This document shows, piece by piece, positions 7,975-16,859 of a stretch of DNA of 60,631 nt. How positions within the stretch are numbered: position 1 is the stretch's first letter; every line of letters starts with the position of its first letter. This stretch comes from Phycisphaerales bacterium. Lineage in GTDB: Bacteria; Planctomycetota; Phycisphaerae; Phycisphaerales; JAGLTS01. The DNA is taken from the NCBI GenBank assembly GCA_023135165.1, contig JAGLTS010000097.1:1-60631 (forward strand), given 5' to 3'. The position numbers and the translations under genes are program-made. The notes under the pieces were generated by a model. The model did not search any database. It saw nothing but the letters and a program-made list of their open reading frames with translations, and was not told where the DNA came from.

Positions 7975-9858
7975 ATGGCCAAACAACCCATCGCGGTCAT
8001 CGGCGGCGGGCTCGGGGGCCTGTGGGCCACCTTGCGCATCGTCGAGGATGGCTTTCCCGTCAATCTGTTCTCCCTCTTCCCGGTCAAACGTTCGCATTCG
8101 TGCTGCGCCCAAGGCGGCATCAACGCCGTCCTTGACATCAAGGGCCAAGACGACTCGGTCTGGCAGCACATCGTCGACACCATCAAGGGCGGCGACTACC
8201 TCGCCGATCAGCCGCCGATTAAGAGCCTGTGTGAAGGGGCGCCGGGGCTGATCCGCACATTCGACCGCATGGGTGTGACATTCAGCCGAACGCCTGAGGG
8301 CATCATGGATCAGCGCCTGTTCGGTGGTGTGAAGAACCGGCGGACGTGCTTCGCCGGCGCGACGACCGGCCAGCAACTGCTCTACGCGGTCGATGAGCAG
8401 GTTCGGGCGCATGAAGCCAAAGGGATGGTGACCAAGTACGAGTTCTGGGATTTCTTGTCGCTCGTGCTTGACGATGAAGGCGACTGCCGCGGCCTGACGG
8501 CGATGGACTTGAATTCGATGGAGGTCCGAGCGTTCCCAGCCGGCGCGGTCGTTCTGGCGACCGGCGGGCTGGCGCTGACGTACGGCCGATCAACGATGTC
8601 GAGCAACTCGACCGGCGCGCCTGCATCGCAGGTGTATCAGCAGGGCGCCAAATTCGCCAACGGCGAGTTCATCCAGTTCCACCCCACCGGAATCCCGGGA
8701 CACGACAAGAACCGGCTGATGTCCGAAGCGTGCCGGGGCGAGGGCGGACGGATCTGGGTGCCCAAGAAGGCTGGCGACACACGCGATCCGCTCGAGATCC
8801 CCGAGAAGGAGCGGTTCTACTTCCTGGAGGAATGGTACCCTGCGTATGGCAACACGGTGCCGCGGGATGTGGCCTCACGGGAGGTCTGCCGGGTCGTCCG
8901 TCACATGGGGCTGGGGATCGGCGGCAAGGACTTGGTGTACCTGGATCTCACGCACCTGCCGCGTGATTTCCTGGAAACGAGGCTCGGCGGCATTCTTGAG
9001 ATGTACCGCACGTTCGTGGGTGAAGATCCGTGCGAACGGCCGATGGCGATCTTCCCAGCGACGCACTACTCGATGGGCGGGCTGTGGGTGGACTTTGAAA
9101 AGGATGAACGGACAGGCGCGATGGCGAGCGTCTCACCGAAGAACCACGCCACGAGCATTCCGGGTCTGTATGCGTGCGGTGAGTGTGACTTCGCATACCA
9201 CGGTGCGAACCGCCTGGGGGCCAACTCGCTGCTGAGCGCTTCCTTCAGCGGCAGGGTGGCGGGTGATGCAGCAGTCGCGTACGTCAAGAACTTCGCCAAG
9301 GGCGGCCAGGAGTTGTCGGAGAGCGATTACGAGAGCGAGCGGAAGCGTCAGGACGGGATCAACCGGACGATCATCGCATCGGACGGCAACGAAAACACCT
9401 TCGCCCTGCACCACGAGACAGGCGACCTGATGCGAGAACTCGTGTTCGTCGAGCGCAGTAATGACGGGCTGGACCGATCCCTTGACGAACTGGCGAAGCT
9501 GAAAGAACGATCGCGGAACATCTCGCTCGACGACAAGGGGTCGTGGGCGAATCAGTCGCTCGCCTGGGCGCGACAAGTGCAAGACATGATCGTGCTTGCC
9601 GAGGTGATCGCCAAGTGCGCGCGTCAGCGTGACGAGTGCCGTGGGTCGCACTACAAAGCCGAGTTCGAGTTGAAGATCCCCGAGGGCAAGTTCGAAGGGG
9701 ACCCGGAGTACGACGAGTACAAAGCCCAATGGAAAACCAACAACGACAAGTGGCTGAAACACACGATCGTCACGCATTCAGAGGACGGCCCGCAGATCGA
9801 GTACAAGCCCGTGGACACATCCATCCTGGCGCCTGAGAAACCCCGGGATTACCGGTAA
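7975..9858 (+). CDS. sdhA: Succinate dehydrogenase / fumarate reductase flavoprotein subunit
   Basis: Catalytic subunit of complex II, interconverting succinate and fumarate. Residues 10-16 form the FAD-binding GGGLGGL. His41 in RSHSCCAQGGINA is the expected covalent FAD attachment site. FIQFHPTGI (near 220), the RGEGG loop, HYSMGGLWVD (near 365) and CGECDFAYHGANRLGANS (near 400) are typical active-site and FAD-binding segments. At 627 residues it has normal length. The start has GAGGGAATC upstream. It sits in the order sdhC-sdhA-sdhB. The direction of flux cannot be read from sequence. Confidence 0.95.
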   Translation: MAKQPIAVIGGGLGGLWATLRIVEDGFPVNLFSLFPVKRSHSCCAQGGINAVLDIKGQDDSVWQHIVDTIKGGDYLADQPPIKSLCEGAPGLIRTFDRMGVTFSRTPEGIMDQRLFGGVKNRRTCFAGATTGQQLLYAVDEQVRAHEAKGMVTKYEFWDFLSLVLDDEGDCRGLTAMDLNSMEVRAFPAGAVVLATGGLALTYGRSTMSSNSTGAPASQVYQQGAKFANGEFIQFHPTGIPGHDKNRLMSEACRGEGGRIWVPKKAGDTRDPLEIPEKERFYFLEEWYPAYGNTVPRDVASREVCRVVRHMGLGIGGKDLVYLDLTHLPRDFLETRLGGILEMYRTFVGEDPCERPMAIFPATHYSMGGLWVDFEKDERTGAMASVSPKNHATSIPGLYACGECDFAYHGANRLGANSLLSASFSGRVAGDAAVAYVKNFAKGGQELSESDYESERKRQDGINRTIIASDGNENTFALHHETGDLMRELVFVERSNDGLDRSLDELAKLKERSRNISLDDKGSWANQSLAWARQVQDMIVLAEVIAKCARQRDECRGSHYKAEFELKIPEGKFEGDPEYDEYKAQWKTNNDKWLKHTIVTHSEDGPQIEYKPVDTSILAPEKPRDYR

Positions 9859-9878
9859 CCGTGATCGAGAGAGGAACC

Positions 9879-10628
9879 ATGGCCAAGGAAATCCATGTCA
9901 GGATAAAGCGACAAGCCGGACCGGACGCCAAGTCCTACTGGGAAGAGTTCAAGATGCCCTACGAGTCCGGGCACAACTGCGTCTCGGTCCTGATGTATCT
10001 GCGCGAACATCCCGTCAACGCCAAGGGCGAGAAGGTTGAACCTGTCGTCTGGGAATCCAACTGCATGGAGGAGGTCTGCGGGGCCTGCGCCATGATCGTC
10101 AACGGCACGCCGCGACAGGCGTGCGCCGCGCTGATCGACGAGCTGCAGCAACCGATCGTGCTCGAACCTCTCACGAAGTTCCCGATTGTTCGCGATCTCC
10201 AGGTGGATCGACAGGCCATGTTTGACGCCCTGCTTGCGGTGAAGGCATGGGTGCCAATCGACGGAACGCAGGACATCCATCGGCACGCGCCGCTGATCTC
10301 GCCGAAGGAACAGGACATCCGCTACCTGTTCTCACGCTGCATGAGCTGCGGCTGCTGCCTGGAGGTGTGCCCGCAGTACCGCAAGGACGCCCGCTTCATC
10401 GGACCCGCGGCGCTCGGACAGGTCCGGTTGCATAACTCGCATCCGACCGGCGGCTTCTTCAAGGAAGATCGCCTGCACGTCCTTATGGAGCCGGGCGGCA
10501 TCGCGGACTGCGGCAACGCTCAGAACTGCGTCAAGATTTGCCCCAAGGACATTCCGCTCACAAGCGCGATCGGCGAGTTGGGTCGCCAGACCACCATCCA
10601 GTGGCTGCGGGATCTGTTCGTGAAGTAG
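9879..10628 (+). CDS. sdhB: Succinate dehydrogenase / fumarate reductase iron-sulfur subunit
   Basis: This transfers electrons from SdhA flavin to haem and quinone. Cysteine ligands for three clusters are visible: [2Fe-2S] in NCMEEVCGACAMIVNG (near residues 62-77), and two C-terminal clusters in SRCMSCGCCLEVCPQY (near 153-168) and DCGNAQNCVKICPKDIP (near 213-229). At 249 residues it has the expected length. ATG 9879 is preferred over 9861 because GAGAGGAACC directly precedes it. Its stop lies 17 bases from the convergent aspartokinase stop, with no obvious terminator between them. Confidence 0.95.
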   Translation: MAKEIHVRIKRQAGPDAKSYWEEFKMPYESGHNCVSVLMYLREHPVNAKGEKVEPVVWESNCMEEVCGACAMIVNGTPRQACAALIDELQQPIVLEPLTKFPIVRDLQVDRQAMFDALLAVKAWVPIDGTQDIHRHAPLISPKEQDIRYLFSRCMSCGCCLEVCPQYRKDARFIGPAALGQVRLHNSHPTGGFFKEDRLHVLMEPGGIADCGNAQNCVKICPKDIPLTSAIGELGRQTTIQWLRDLFVK

Positions 10629-10645
10629 CCCGCCTCGCGCGCGTT

Positions 10646-11875
10646 TCATTCCCTGCAAGCGCCGCTGCGGTCGAGGCCGAATGCGTTGTGGATGGCGAGC
10701 GCTGCCGCTTCACCGTCAGCCTTGTCGATGATGACGCTGATTTTGATCTCCGACGTCGTGATGTTCGCGATGTTGATGTTCGCCTCGGCGAGGGCCTGGA
10801 ACATCTTCGCCGCGACGCCTGCGTGTGATTTCATGCCGACGCCCACGGCTGAGACCTTGGCCAAGCCGACGTCGATCGTGAGTTCTCCGCCGACTTTCGC
10901 ACAAAGCGATTCGACGATCGGCTTGACATCTGCGAGGTCAGCGTGCTCGACGGTGAAAGAGATCGTCGCGGTGTCGCGGGTTATCTCATTCTGAATGATG
11001 TCATCCACGAGGATGTCCGCCTCAGCGATGGCTGAGAAGACGGCAGCGACGACGCCGGGCTTGTGCGGCACGATCGAGAGCGTCACACGGCCGATCTCCG
11101 GCTTGAGGGCGACGCCTGAGATGAGGATGTCTTCCATCGCCGGTGTCTCCTGGACGACGTATGTTCCCTCGCCCTCCTGCTGGCTGTGGCGGATGTGGAT
11201 CGGTACGCCGTACTTCATGCCGAAGAGGACGGCTCGCGGATGGATGATGCCTGATCCGGTGGATGCCATTTCGAACATCTCCTCGTAGCTGATGCGGTCG
11301 AGCCTTCGAGCGTTGGGAACGATGCGCGGATCACAGGTGAAGACGCCAGCCACGTCGGTGTAAAGCTCACAGGCGTCCGCATCGAGGACCGCAGCCAGTG
11401 CGACCGCTGTGATGTCCGAGCCGCCTCGCCCCAGTGTCGTGATTTCGCCTTCCTCGGTCACACCCTGGAACCCGGCGACGATGACGACACGGCCCGCCTC
11501 GCAATCCCGGCGAATCCGCTGCACGTCGATCGAGCGGATGCGTGCGCTCGAAAACGCGGTGTCGGTGCGAATCGCGATCTGGCCACCCGTGTAGCTCACG
11601 GCCTCGCATCCATCCGACTGGAGCGCCATGGCCATGAGCGCGATGGAGACCTGCTCACCGGTCGCAAGCAGCATGTCCAGTTCGCGCCTGGGCGGTGCGT
11701 CGCAGACCTCTTCCGCCATCTCGATGAGCCGATCCGTCGCCTTGCCGACCGCGGAGACGACGACGACGACATCACAGTCGGCCCGGCGCGCTGCGCACAC
11801 CCGCCTCGCCGCACGTTTGATCTTGTCAACGTCCGCGATCGACGTTCCGCCGTACTTCTGAACGATCATCGTCAT
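10646..11875 (-). CDS. lysC: Aspartate kinase
   Basis: First step of the aspartate pathway, phosphorylating L-aspartate on the way to lysine, threonine, methionine and diaminopimelate. At 409 residues it is the typical monofunctional length. The N-terminal kinase motif is VQKYGGTSI; TLGRGGSDITAVALA (near 145-160) and ELYTDVAGVFTCDPR are family signatures. Two ACT domains fill the C-terminal 150 residues, where allosteric inhibition by lysine and/or threonine is expected. I chose the ATG at 11875 (reads MTMIVQKYGG); the longer frame to 11974 lies in the leader. It is the last gene after a sigma-factor operon, 99 bases away, and may be transcribed separately. Confidence 0.95.
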   Translation of the reverse strand: MTMIVQKYGGTSIADVDKIKRAARRVCAARRADCDVVVVVSAVGKATDRLIEMAEEVCDAPPRRELDMLLATGEQVSIALMAMALQSDGCEAVSYTGGQIAIRTDTAFSSARIRSIDVQRIRRDCEAGRVVIVAGFQGVTEEGEITTLGRGGSDITAVALAAVLDADACELYTDVAGVFTCDPRIVPNARRLDRISYEEMFEMASTGSGIIHPRAVLFGMKYGVPIHIRHSQQEGEGTYVVQETPAMEDILISGVALKPEIGRVTLSIVPHKPGVVAAVFSAIAEADILVDDIIQNEITRDTATISFTVEHADLADVKPIVESLCAKVGGELTIDVGLAKVSAVGVGMKSHAGVAAKMFQALAEANINIANITTSEIKISVIIDKADGEAAALAIHNAFGLDRSGACRE

Positions 11876-11974
11876 AGCGTTTCGCGCACACTCTCCCCGC
11901 TGATGATATCTCGGCAGGTCCGCAGGATATCCATGACTCTTCGGAGACGATGGGCGGTTCGTGCCCTCCGGCAC

Positions 11975-13516
11975 TCACGGGGGCGGGCTTGGCGAGGCGT
12001 CAGGTGCGTGCAGCACGAGCCGAACTGAGCCTTCCAGTGAACGGTCGCTGGTTCGCCTGACCGACCACGTGCAGTCCCCCAGCGCGCGCAACAGCGCCCG
12101 AACATCATCCACGTATGCGAGTGGAAGGTTGGGGATCATGTCTGCCGAGCTTGCGCCGGAGAGATAACCTCGCGACAGGCACCGCGGCGCGTCATCAGGC
12201 GATGTGGGGTCGTCAGCCGTGATTGCCTTCCCCACGGCCTGCACCTGATCCGCGGGGATGCCGATCACCCACCAGCCGGTTCGCGTTGCGTCAGCCGGAT
12301 CGGGCGCTCCTGCGAACATCCGCCAACCGAGCACCGTCTTTTTCCGAGCGAGCGCCATGGAGATCAGCGGGGCCGACTGGTCGAGCGCCTCGGTGAGATC
12401 GACGGATCGAAGCTGGCCGGGGCGCTGCGGCGTATCGCGGACCGCCAAGCCGAACGATTCGAGGCCGCGGTCGATCATGTCGTCGAGGGATCGTTCGACC
12501 TTCCCTGCATTGCGGATCTCAAGCGCCCAGAAGAGTTCCAAACCGGTTCCGTCATGCCCGGGTCGCATCACCAGCGCGTTTCGCGGGCCGATGAACGCAC
12601 GTACCTCCGGGTCCACGCTCACGTCCGGCAGCATCATGCGCAGAATACTGTGCACATCGGGAGAGATCGCTGGAATCGGTTCGACGATCACCAACCCCGC
12701 ACCCAAGCTGAGTCGCGTGACCAGTCCCGCGTCAATGGTCGTTGCGGATGTCAACGCGGTCCCCAGTGCAGCGGACTGCATGACGAACGAAACCTCGATC
12801 GCTTCGTCGACGTACCGAACGACCGCCGCGCTGAACTCGGTTGGTGTGTCGCCCTCACGCCGAATGAACAGAGCGGCATCGCCGGAGCCGACGAAGCGCG
12901 CCTGGCGATAGGCATCCGTCTCGCTCAACGACTGATCAGGTCGCTCGCCTCGCAACAGCGGCGCCATTCGGCCAAACATCGCCGGTGCATCGGTCGGACC
13001 GAGCAACCAGCGTCCATCCTGCTCCGCAACAATGAATCGGCCGGCTTCGATCGAAAGAACTGCCACGCCCGCGACGGGTTGCCTCGTCTGCGCCTGGAGC
13101 GCCTTGAGCACGGCCTCGATCGACTCCTGCGGTGCTTCGCCGTACAGCGCCCAGTCGCCGGCATCCTGAGCCGAGGCGAACAGCACACGCTCTCCGAGGA
13201 TCTCGTCGAACGCGGTCGTCAGTCCACCCCCACTACCCCCACTGCCACTTCCACCGCTCGCCAGCATTTCGCTCCACGCCTGGTATGTGCGCGACCGCTG
13301 CAAGAAACGCAGTGCGGGTTGAACGATCGGCAGCTTGGAGATCCCGTCTCGGTGCTCCGCCCCACGCTCGATACAGACGACGAGGTTCGCCTCGCTCGGC
13401 GCGAGACCGATTGTGTCAAACGCGCTTTGCGCCGCTGACAAGAAGCCCCCCGGCACCGCTGCAACTACAGCCCATGCCACGCATCGCAACCATTCTGGAG
13501 GTACTGCGATCCACAT
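11975..13516 (-). CDS. Secreted hypothetical protein in sigma-factor operon
   Basis: A 513-residue protein with an N-terminal signal peptide (VAWAVVAAVPGGFLSAAQS). The mature part alternates beta-rich and helical stretches and has a glycine/serine linker near residue 88 (GGSGSGGSGGG). It ends with a proline-rich tail. I do not recognise a catalytic motif. It begins six bases after the anti-sigma gene, so it belongs to that operon and may be an envelope partner or client of the sigma/anti-sigma pair. It resembles the large uncharacterised secreted proteins of planctomycetes, but that is impression, not a match. Confidence 0.75.
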   Translation of the reverse strand: MWIAVPPEWLRCVAWAVVAAVPGGFLSAAQSAFDTIGLAPSEANLVVCIERGAEHRDGISKLPIVQPALRFLQRSRTYQAWSEMLASGGSGSGGSGGGLTTAFDEILGERVLFASAQDAGDWALYGEAPQESIEAVLKALQAQTRQPVAGVAVLSIEAGRFIVAEQDGRWLLGPTDAPAMFGRMAPLLRGERPDQSLSETDAYRQARFVGSGDAALFIRREGDTPTEFSAAVVRYVDEAIEVSFVMQSAALGTALTSATTIDAGLVTRLSLGAGLVIVEPIPAISPDVHSILRMMLPDVSVDPEVRAFIGPRNALVMRPGHDGTGLELFWALEIRNAGKVERSLDDMIDRGLESFGLAVRDTPQRPGQLRSVDLTEALDQSAPLISMALARKKTVLGWRMFAGAPDPADATRTGWWVIGIPADQVQAVGKAITADDPTSPDDAPRCLSRGYLSGASSADMIPNLPLAYVDDVRALLRALGDCTWSVRRTSDRSLEGSVRLVLHAPDASPSPPP

Positions 13517-13522
13517 GCGTCG

Positions 13523-14221
13523 TCAGGTCAAGTGCAGGTCGGCGCCACCTTGGTCACCACCGTGGTCCGGCTGCAACCCATCCACACCGTCCGGCAACGT
13601 CTGAATCTCGATCTGGATGCCGGGCAGGCGCCAGCGAGGCTCATCCCAACGTTGATACAACTGAACCGGATCACCGATCGGCCGGGCTCGCCGCAGCGAT
13701 GGCGCAACGCGCAGATCCGCACGGGGGAGCAGGTCCAGCAAGGTCGGGATCTCGCTGGTCAGACTTCTGATCGCCTCCACATCTTGGTCGATCGAGTCGG
13801 AGATCGGTTGCGTCGATGTGATCGCGCCGGGGTGCTGCGGACTCCACGATTGCATCCAGATCCCCACCATCAGCGCCAAGAGAATCGACGCTGCGGCCAT
13901 GCTGCGGAACCGGAGCCAGCGCTGCGGCTCGGACACAGGCTGAAGCAGCGACTCGGGATCGCGCTCCAGGCGGCGCAGGATCGATTCGGTCAGATCAGGC
14001 GAGGAAACCGGCTCTGCCAACTGGTCGACAAGATCCTGCGTCTCAGCGATCCGCCGCCAGGCCTGCGGTGACTTGGCAACACGCTGGATCAACTCGCCCA
14101 GCTCCAACTCGCCCGCTTCACGGTCGAAGAACTGCTCGATGAGATCGGCATCGCTCGTCACGGCAACTTCGAACTCGCGGTCGCCTCCATCGCTCGGGCG
14201 TGTTGGTCGGCTCCTGTTCAT
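13523..14221 (-). CDS. Putative membrane anti-sigma factor
   Basis: The 232-residue protein starts at ATG 14221, four-base overlapping (ATGA) with the sigma gene's stop, so the two are translationally coupled. The N-terminal 95 residues are cytoplasmic and rich in acidic and helical segments (SDADLIEQFFDREAGELEL), in the position of an anti-sigma domain. One membrane segment lies near residues 108-125 (SMAAASILLALMVGIWMQ), with an extracytoplasmic C-terminal half. The zinc anti-sigma signature HxxxCxxC is absent, so the assignment rests on context and topology. Confidence 0.65.
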   Translation of the reverse strand: MNRSRPTRPSDGGDREFEVAVTSDADLIEQFFDREAGELELGELIQRVAKSPQAWRRIAETQDLVDQLAEPVSSPDLTESILRRLERDPESLLQPVSEPQRWLRFRSMAAASILLALMVGIWMQSWSPQHPGAITSTQPISDSIDQDVEAIRSLTSEIPTLLDLLPRADLRVAPSLRRARPIGDPVQLYQRWDEPRWRLPGIQIEIQTLPDGVDGLQPDHGGDQGGADLHLT

Positions 14222-14814
14222 CGCCACACCTCCGCGACGGCTTGGCCGTGCTTGCGATGGGCGGAGATGGCGCGGCGCATCCGGTGCCGGGCGCGGTGAA
14301 GATGGCTCTTGACCGTCCCCTCCGGCATCTCCAGGTGCTCAGCGATTCGCGCGATCGGCCACTGCTGTTGATGGAAAAGCAGGACGATCTCACGCTGTTT
14401 CTCGTTGAGCTCGTCCAAGCCGTACTCGATCGCGCTGCGCGCGTTGCGGCGGGTCTCCTGCTGCATCGCAGGCCCGGCGGGCTGATCGTCATCGCCCTGC
14501 CATGACCGAACGATCTCAGTGTCGAAGACCGGCTTGTACTTCTGCTGGACGTTCATGTAGAGCCGTTTGGCGATCGTGAAAAGCCATGTCGAGAAGCGGA
14601 ACCGCGGATCGAAGCGATCGAGGTTCTTGAGCACACGAACGAACGCATCCTGGACGATGTCCTCAGCCACGTCAGGCCGACCCGACATGCGCAGCATGAA
14701 GGCGTACAGCGACGCCTGGTGTACGGCAATGAGCTTTGCCGTTGCCTGACGATCGCCGCTTGCCGCGAGTCGAACGAGGGCTTGCTCCTCCTGTCTGGTC
14801 ATGCGTTCACTCAC
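14218..14814 (-). CDS. ECF-type RNA polymerase sigma factor
   Basis: A two-domain ECF sigma factor of 198 residues. Region 2 covers about residues 20-90 (DVAEDIVQDAFVRVLKNL and FRFSTWLFTIAKRLYMNV). Region 4 covers about 130-185, with the helix-turn-helix ARIAEHLEMPEGTVKSHLHR. I chose GTG 14814 because AGGGG lies eight bases upstream; ATG 14802 is an alternative. It heads an operon with the membrane anti-sigma and a secreted protein, so it probably responds to an envelope signal. Confidence 0.92.
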   Translation of the reverse strand: MSERMTRQEEQALVRLAASGDRQATAKLIAVHQASLYAFMLRMSGRPDVAEDIVQDAFVRVLKNLDRFDPRFRFSTWLFTIAKRLYMNVQQKYKPVFDTEIVRSWQGDDDQPAGPAMQQETRRNARSAIEYGLDELNEKQREIVLLFHQQQWPIARIAEHLEMPEGTVKSHLHRARHRMRRAISAHRKHGQAVAEVWR

Positions 14815-15010
14815 AGATATACCCCTGCCCGGGCGGGCGGTTGCCCCCAAGATCACTCTTTCACCATACACCCGGTCCTCCCCCGGGGCCAGCCGATTCC
14901 GCCTTTCCGCCGGTCGTCGAGCGGCGAGACGCGACGGCCGGTCGTGTGCAGCGCCAGGGGCCACCTCGTGTGTCACGGATATCGGACTGCGGCCTCCCCT
15001 TCCGCCGGTC

Positions 15011-15208
15011 ATGCCTGTGAGCTGGTTGAGTGGTCGGTGCGGCAGGAAGGTCCCGGCTGTGACGCTCGCTGTGCAGCGACGCGCCTCGTCCAAGCAAGAC
15101 GAGCCGCACTACGTCCAGCGCGCCGACATCAACCGCGACGGCCTGATCGACACGCAGGACCTCAGCACGCTCCTCGCCGCGTACGGCGGGCCTTGCGAAG
15201 AGCGGTGA
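15011..15208 (+). CDS. Orphan dockerin/EF-hand-like short protein
   Basis: The frame ends in RADINRDGLIDTQDLS followed by TLLAAYGGPC. The Asp/Asn spacing fits a calcium-binding dockerin-type EF-hand loop of the kind found at the very C-terminus of large secreted planctomycete proteins. Here it is nearly alone: from ATG 15011 the protein is 65 residues. Upstream there is only a basic segment without a convincing signal peptide. The frame is open further, to 14801, but overlaps the sigma-factor leader. It is either a remnant of a deleted secreted protein or a small expressed peptide. Its stop abuts the convergent phosphatase stop with no gap. Confidence 0.5.
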   Translation: MPVSWLSGRCGRKVPAVTLAVQRRASSKQDEPHYVQRADINRDGLIDTQDLSTLLAAYGGPCEER

Positions 15209-16663
15209 TCAGTCGGATCGGGCGCGCATGGTCTGCGGGATGTGCGTGATGACAGGTTCGGCTGTGCGCGCCGCGACACCGGGGGCTGCGGAGCGGTAGC
15301 CAAGGAATGTGAGGACCGTGATGAGCACGTCGTCATCAACCTTGCCGCCGTGGTACGTGGCGATGGTGTGGGCAAAGAAGCGTGCCCAGTCTCGCGGCGG
15401 GGGTGTGAAGCGAGCCGTCTCTCGCAGTGCGCTCAGGCCGAGCGGTTTGCCCGCAGTGTCGCACGCTTCGTACGCGCCGTCGGTGAACGCGATGAGGACA
15501 TCGCCGGGTGTGAGTTCCATGCACTGCTCATCCGCATCGAACTCAGCGAGGCTCTGAGCGCCGAGGATCATCGCGGTGGATGGCAGGTCCGTCACGCTGC
15601 CGTCACGCCGTCGCAAGAAGGCAGGCGGATGCCCGGCACTTGCCCAGCACAGACGCCCCGAGTTGGGATCGAGCGAGAAACACGCCGCGGTGGCGAACAG
15701 TTCATGCTTGGCCATCGTGAGATAGACGTAGCGATGCATCAGCATCAGGACTTCACCCGGCGTCGCTTCGGGGTGTTCAGCGCGAATACGCTCCAACTCG
15801 CCGTACAGCCGAGTGACGGTGAGCGCGGCGGTCAGTCCGTGGCCGGCGACATCGAGAATGCACGCATGGAATGTCGCCGTGTTTCGACAGACATACGCGT
15901 GGATGTAGTCGCCACCGATCTCCCGCAGCGGCGCGTAGTCGTACTCGAAACGGACGTGGCCGTCATCCGACGGTTCTGGGAAGAGGGCTTCGTGAACGGC
16001 ACGGGCGCGAGACAGTTCGCCGCCGATTGACTGCACCTGCCTGCCGAGGTAGGCGTGCTCGAAGCGCTCCTTCCGCCGTTTCAACCGCGCAGCAGACAGC
16101 GCCAATCCCGGCACGAGAACGACCGGGCTGACGATGACAAAGATGAGCCGTTCGAACACATCCCACGGTGATTCGACGATGAACGTACACAAACCCCATA
16201 CGAGGAGCAGCGCCGCGGCAGGCAGGGCGGATTCGCTCGGCGACCACGGCAGCAAGACACACGCGAGGTGGTAGAGCACGGCGACACACGCCAGACCCCA
16301 GACGATCAGATTCGGATCATCGCGAGCTGCCATCATTCGGCTAACGAGCACGATCGTTCCGAGGATGATGAGCAGTTCAGTCGCCCCGCCGACGAGCGAA
16401 TCGTGACCTCTGAGTCGTTGGCCTCGCAACGGAAGATACGCTGCGGCGATCAGGAGCGCAACGACATACGCACCCAGTCTGATCCAGAACGCCTGGTCAG
16501 CAGACCGATCATCCGCTGCACTCACGAGGAGGAACCGGCACAGATCGACCGCGCCCAGCGTGAACAACCCGATGCAGAAATAGGTGAGCCGAATGCGCAG
16601 GCTTGCATCCAGCTTCTGCTGGTACTCGCCTGTGAACCTCGTTGTGCGGGTCAGGAGCGGCAC
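15209..16663 (-). CDS. Membrane-bound PP2C/RsbU-type serine phosphatase
   Basis: A 484-residue protein with about six membrane segments in residues 25-205 and a cytoplasmic SpoIIE/RsbU-type PP2C phosphatase domain in about 225-450. Metal-binding and fold motifs are visible: LREIGGDYIHAY, CILDVAGHGLTAALT, WASAGHPPAFL and LIAFTDGAYEACD. Such enzymes dephosphorylate anti-anti-sigma (STAS) proteins and so control alternative sigma factors. No STAS or RsbW-type kinase gene lies nearby, so the partner is unknown. GTG 16663 has GGAGGG nine bases upstream. Confidence 0.9.
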   Translation of the reverse strand: MPLLTRTTRFTGEYQQKLDASLRIRLTYFCIGLFTLGAVDLCRFLLVSAADDRSADQAFWIRLGAYVVALLIAAAYLPLRGQRLRGHDSLVGGATELLIILGTIVLVSRMMAARDDPNLIVWGLACVAVLYHLACVLLPWSPSESALPAAALLLVWGLCTFIVESPWDVFERLIFVIVSPVVLVPGLALSAARLKRRKERFEHAYLGRQVQSIGGELSRARAVHEALFPEPSDDGHVRFEYDYAPLREIGGDYIHAYVCRNTATFHACILDVAGHGLTAALTVTRLYGELERIRAEHPEATPGEVLMLMHRYVYLTMAKHELFATAACFSLDPNSGRLCWASAGHPPAFLRRRDGSVTDLPSTAMILGAQSLAEFDADEQCMELTPGDVLIAFTDGAYEACDTAGKPLGLSALRETARFTPPPRDWARFFAHTIATYHGGKVDDDVLITVLTFLGYRSAAPGVAARTAEPVITHIPQTMRARSD

Positions 16664-16696
16664 GGAGCCAAGCCCTCCGACAGGTGAGATTAAGTG

Positions 16697-16702
16697 ATTC
16701 TA
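16697..16702 (-). promoter_or_regulatory. Candidate -10 box TAGAAT of the PP2C phosphatase gene
   Basis: TAGAAT on the minus strand lies 33 bases before the GTG start, giving a short leader that contains the GGAGGG site. No -35 is evident. Confidence 0.3.
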
Positions 16703-16859
16703 GCAGATACGCTGCGCGTCATACCGGCATCATCGTCCATCGCTGCACCGGTCCAACACGACTCATCCTTGCGAACCGTGTGTTGCCCGCACGGGCAGCG
16801 CGCCGCCATGTGATGCGCGGGAAAATGTTCCGCAGCTTTGATGTATCGTTTCGCTGGGA

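Noticed and set aside
2893..10628. Reverse TCA cycle autotrophy
   Set aside because: ACL-like and complex II genes alone do not prove it; no 2-oxoacid:ferredoxin oxidoreductase or hydrogenase genes are in the window.
12554..13438. Plus-strand frame of 294 codons opposite the secreted protein gene
   Set aside because: Arginine/histidine-rich composition with no domain, no ribosome-binding site, and antisense to a gene with a clear signal peptide in an operon.
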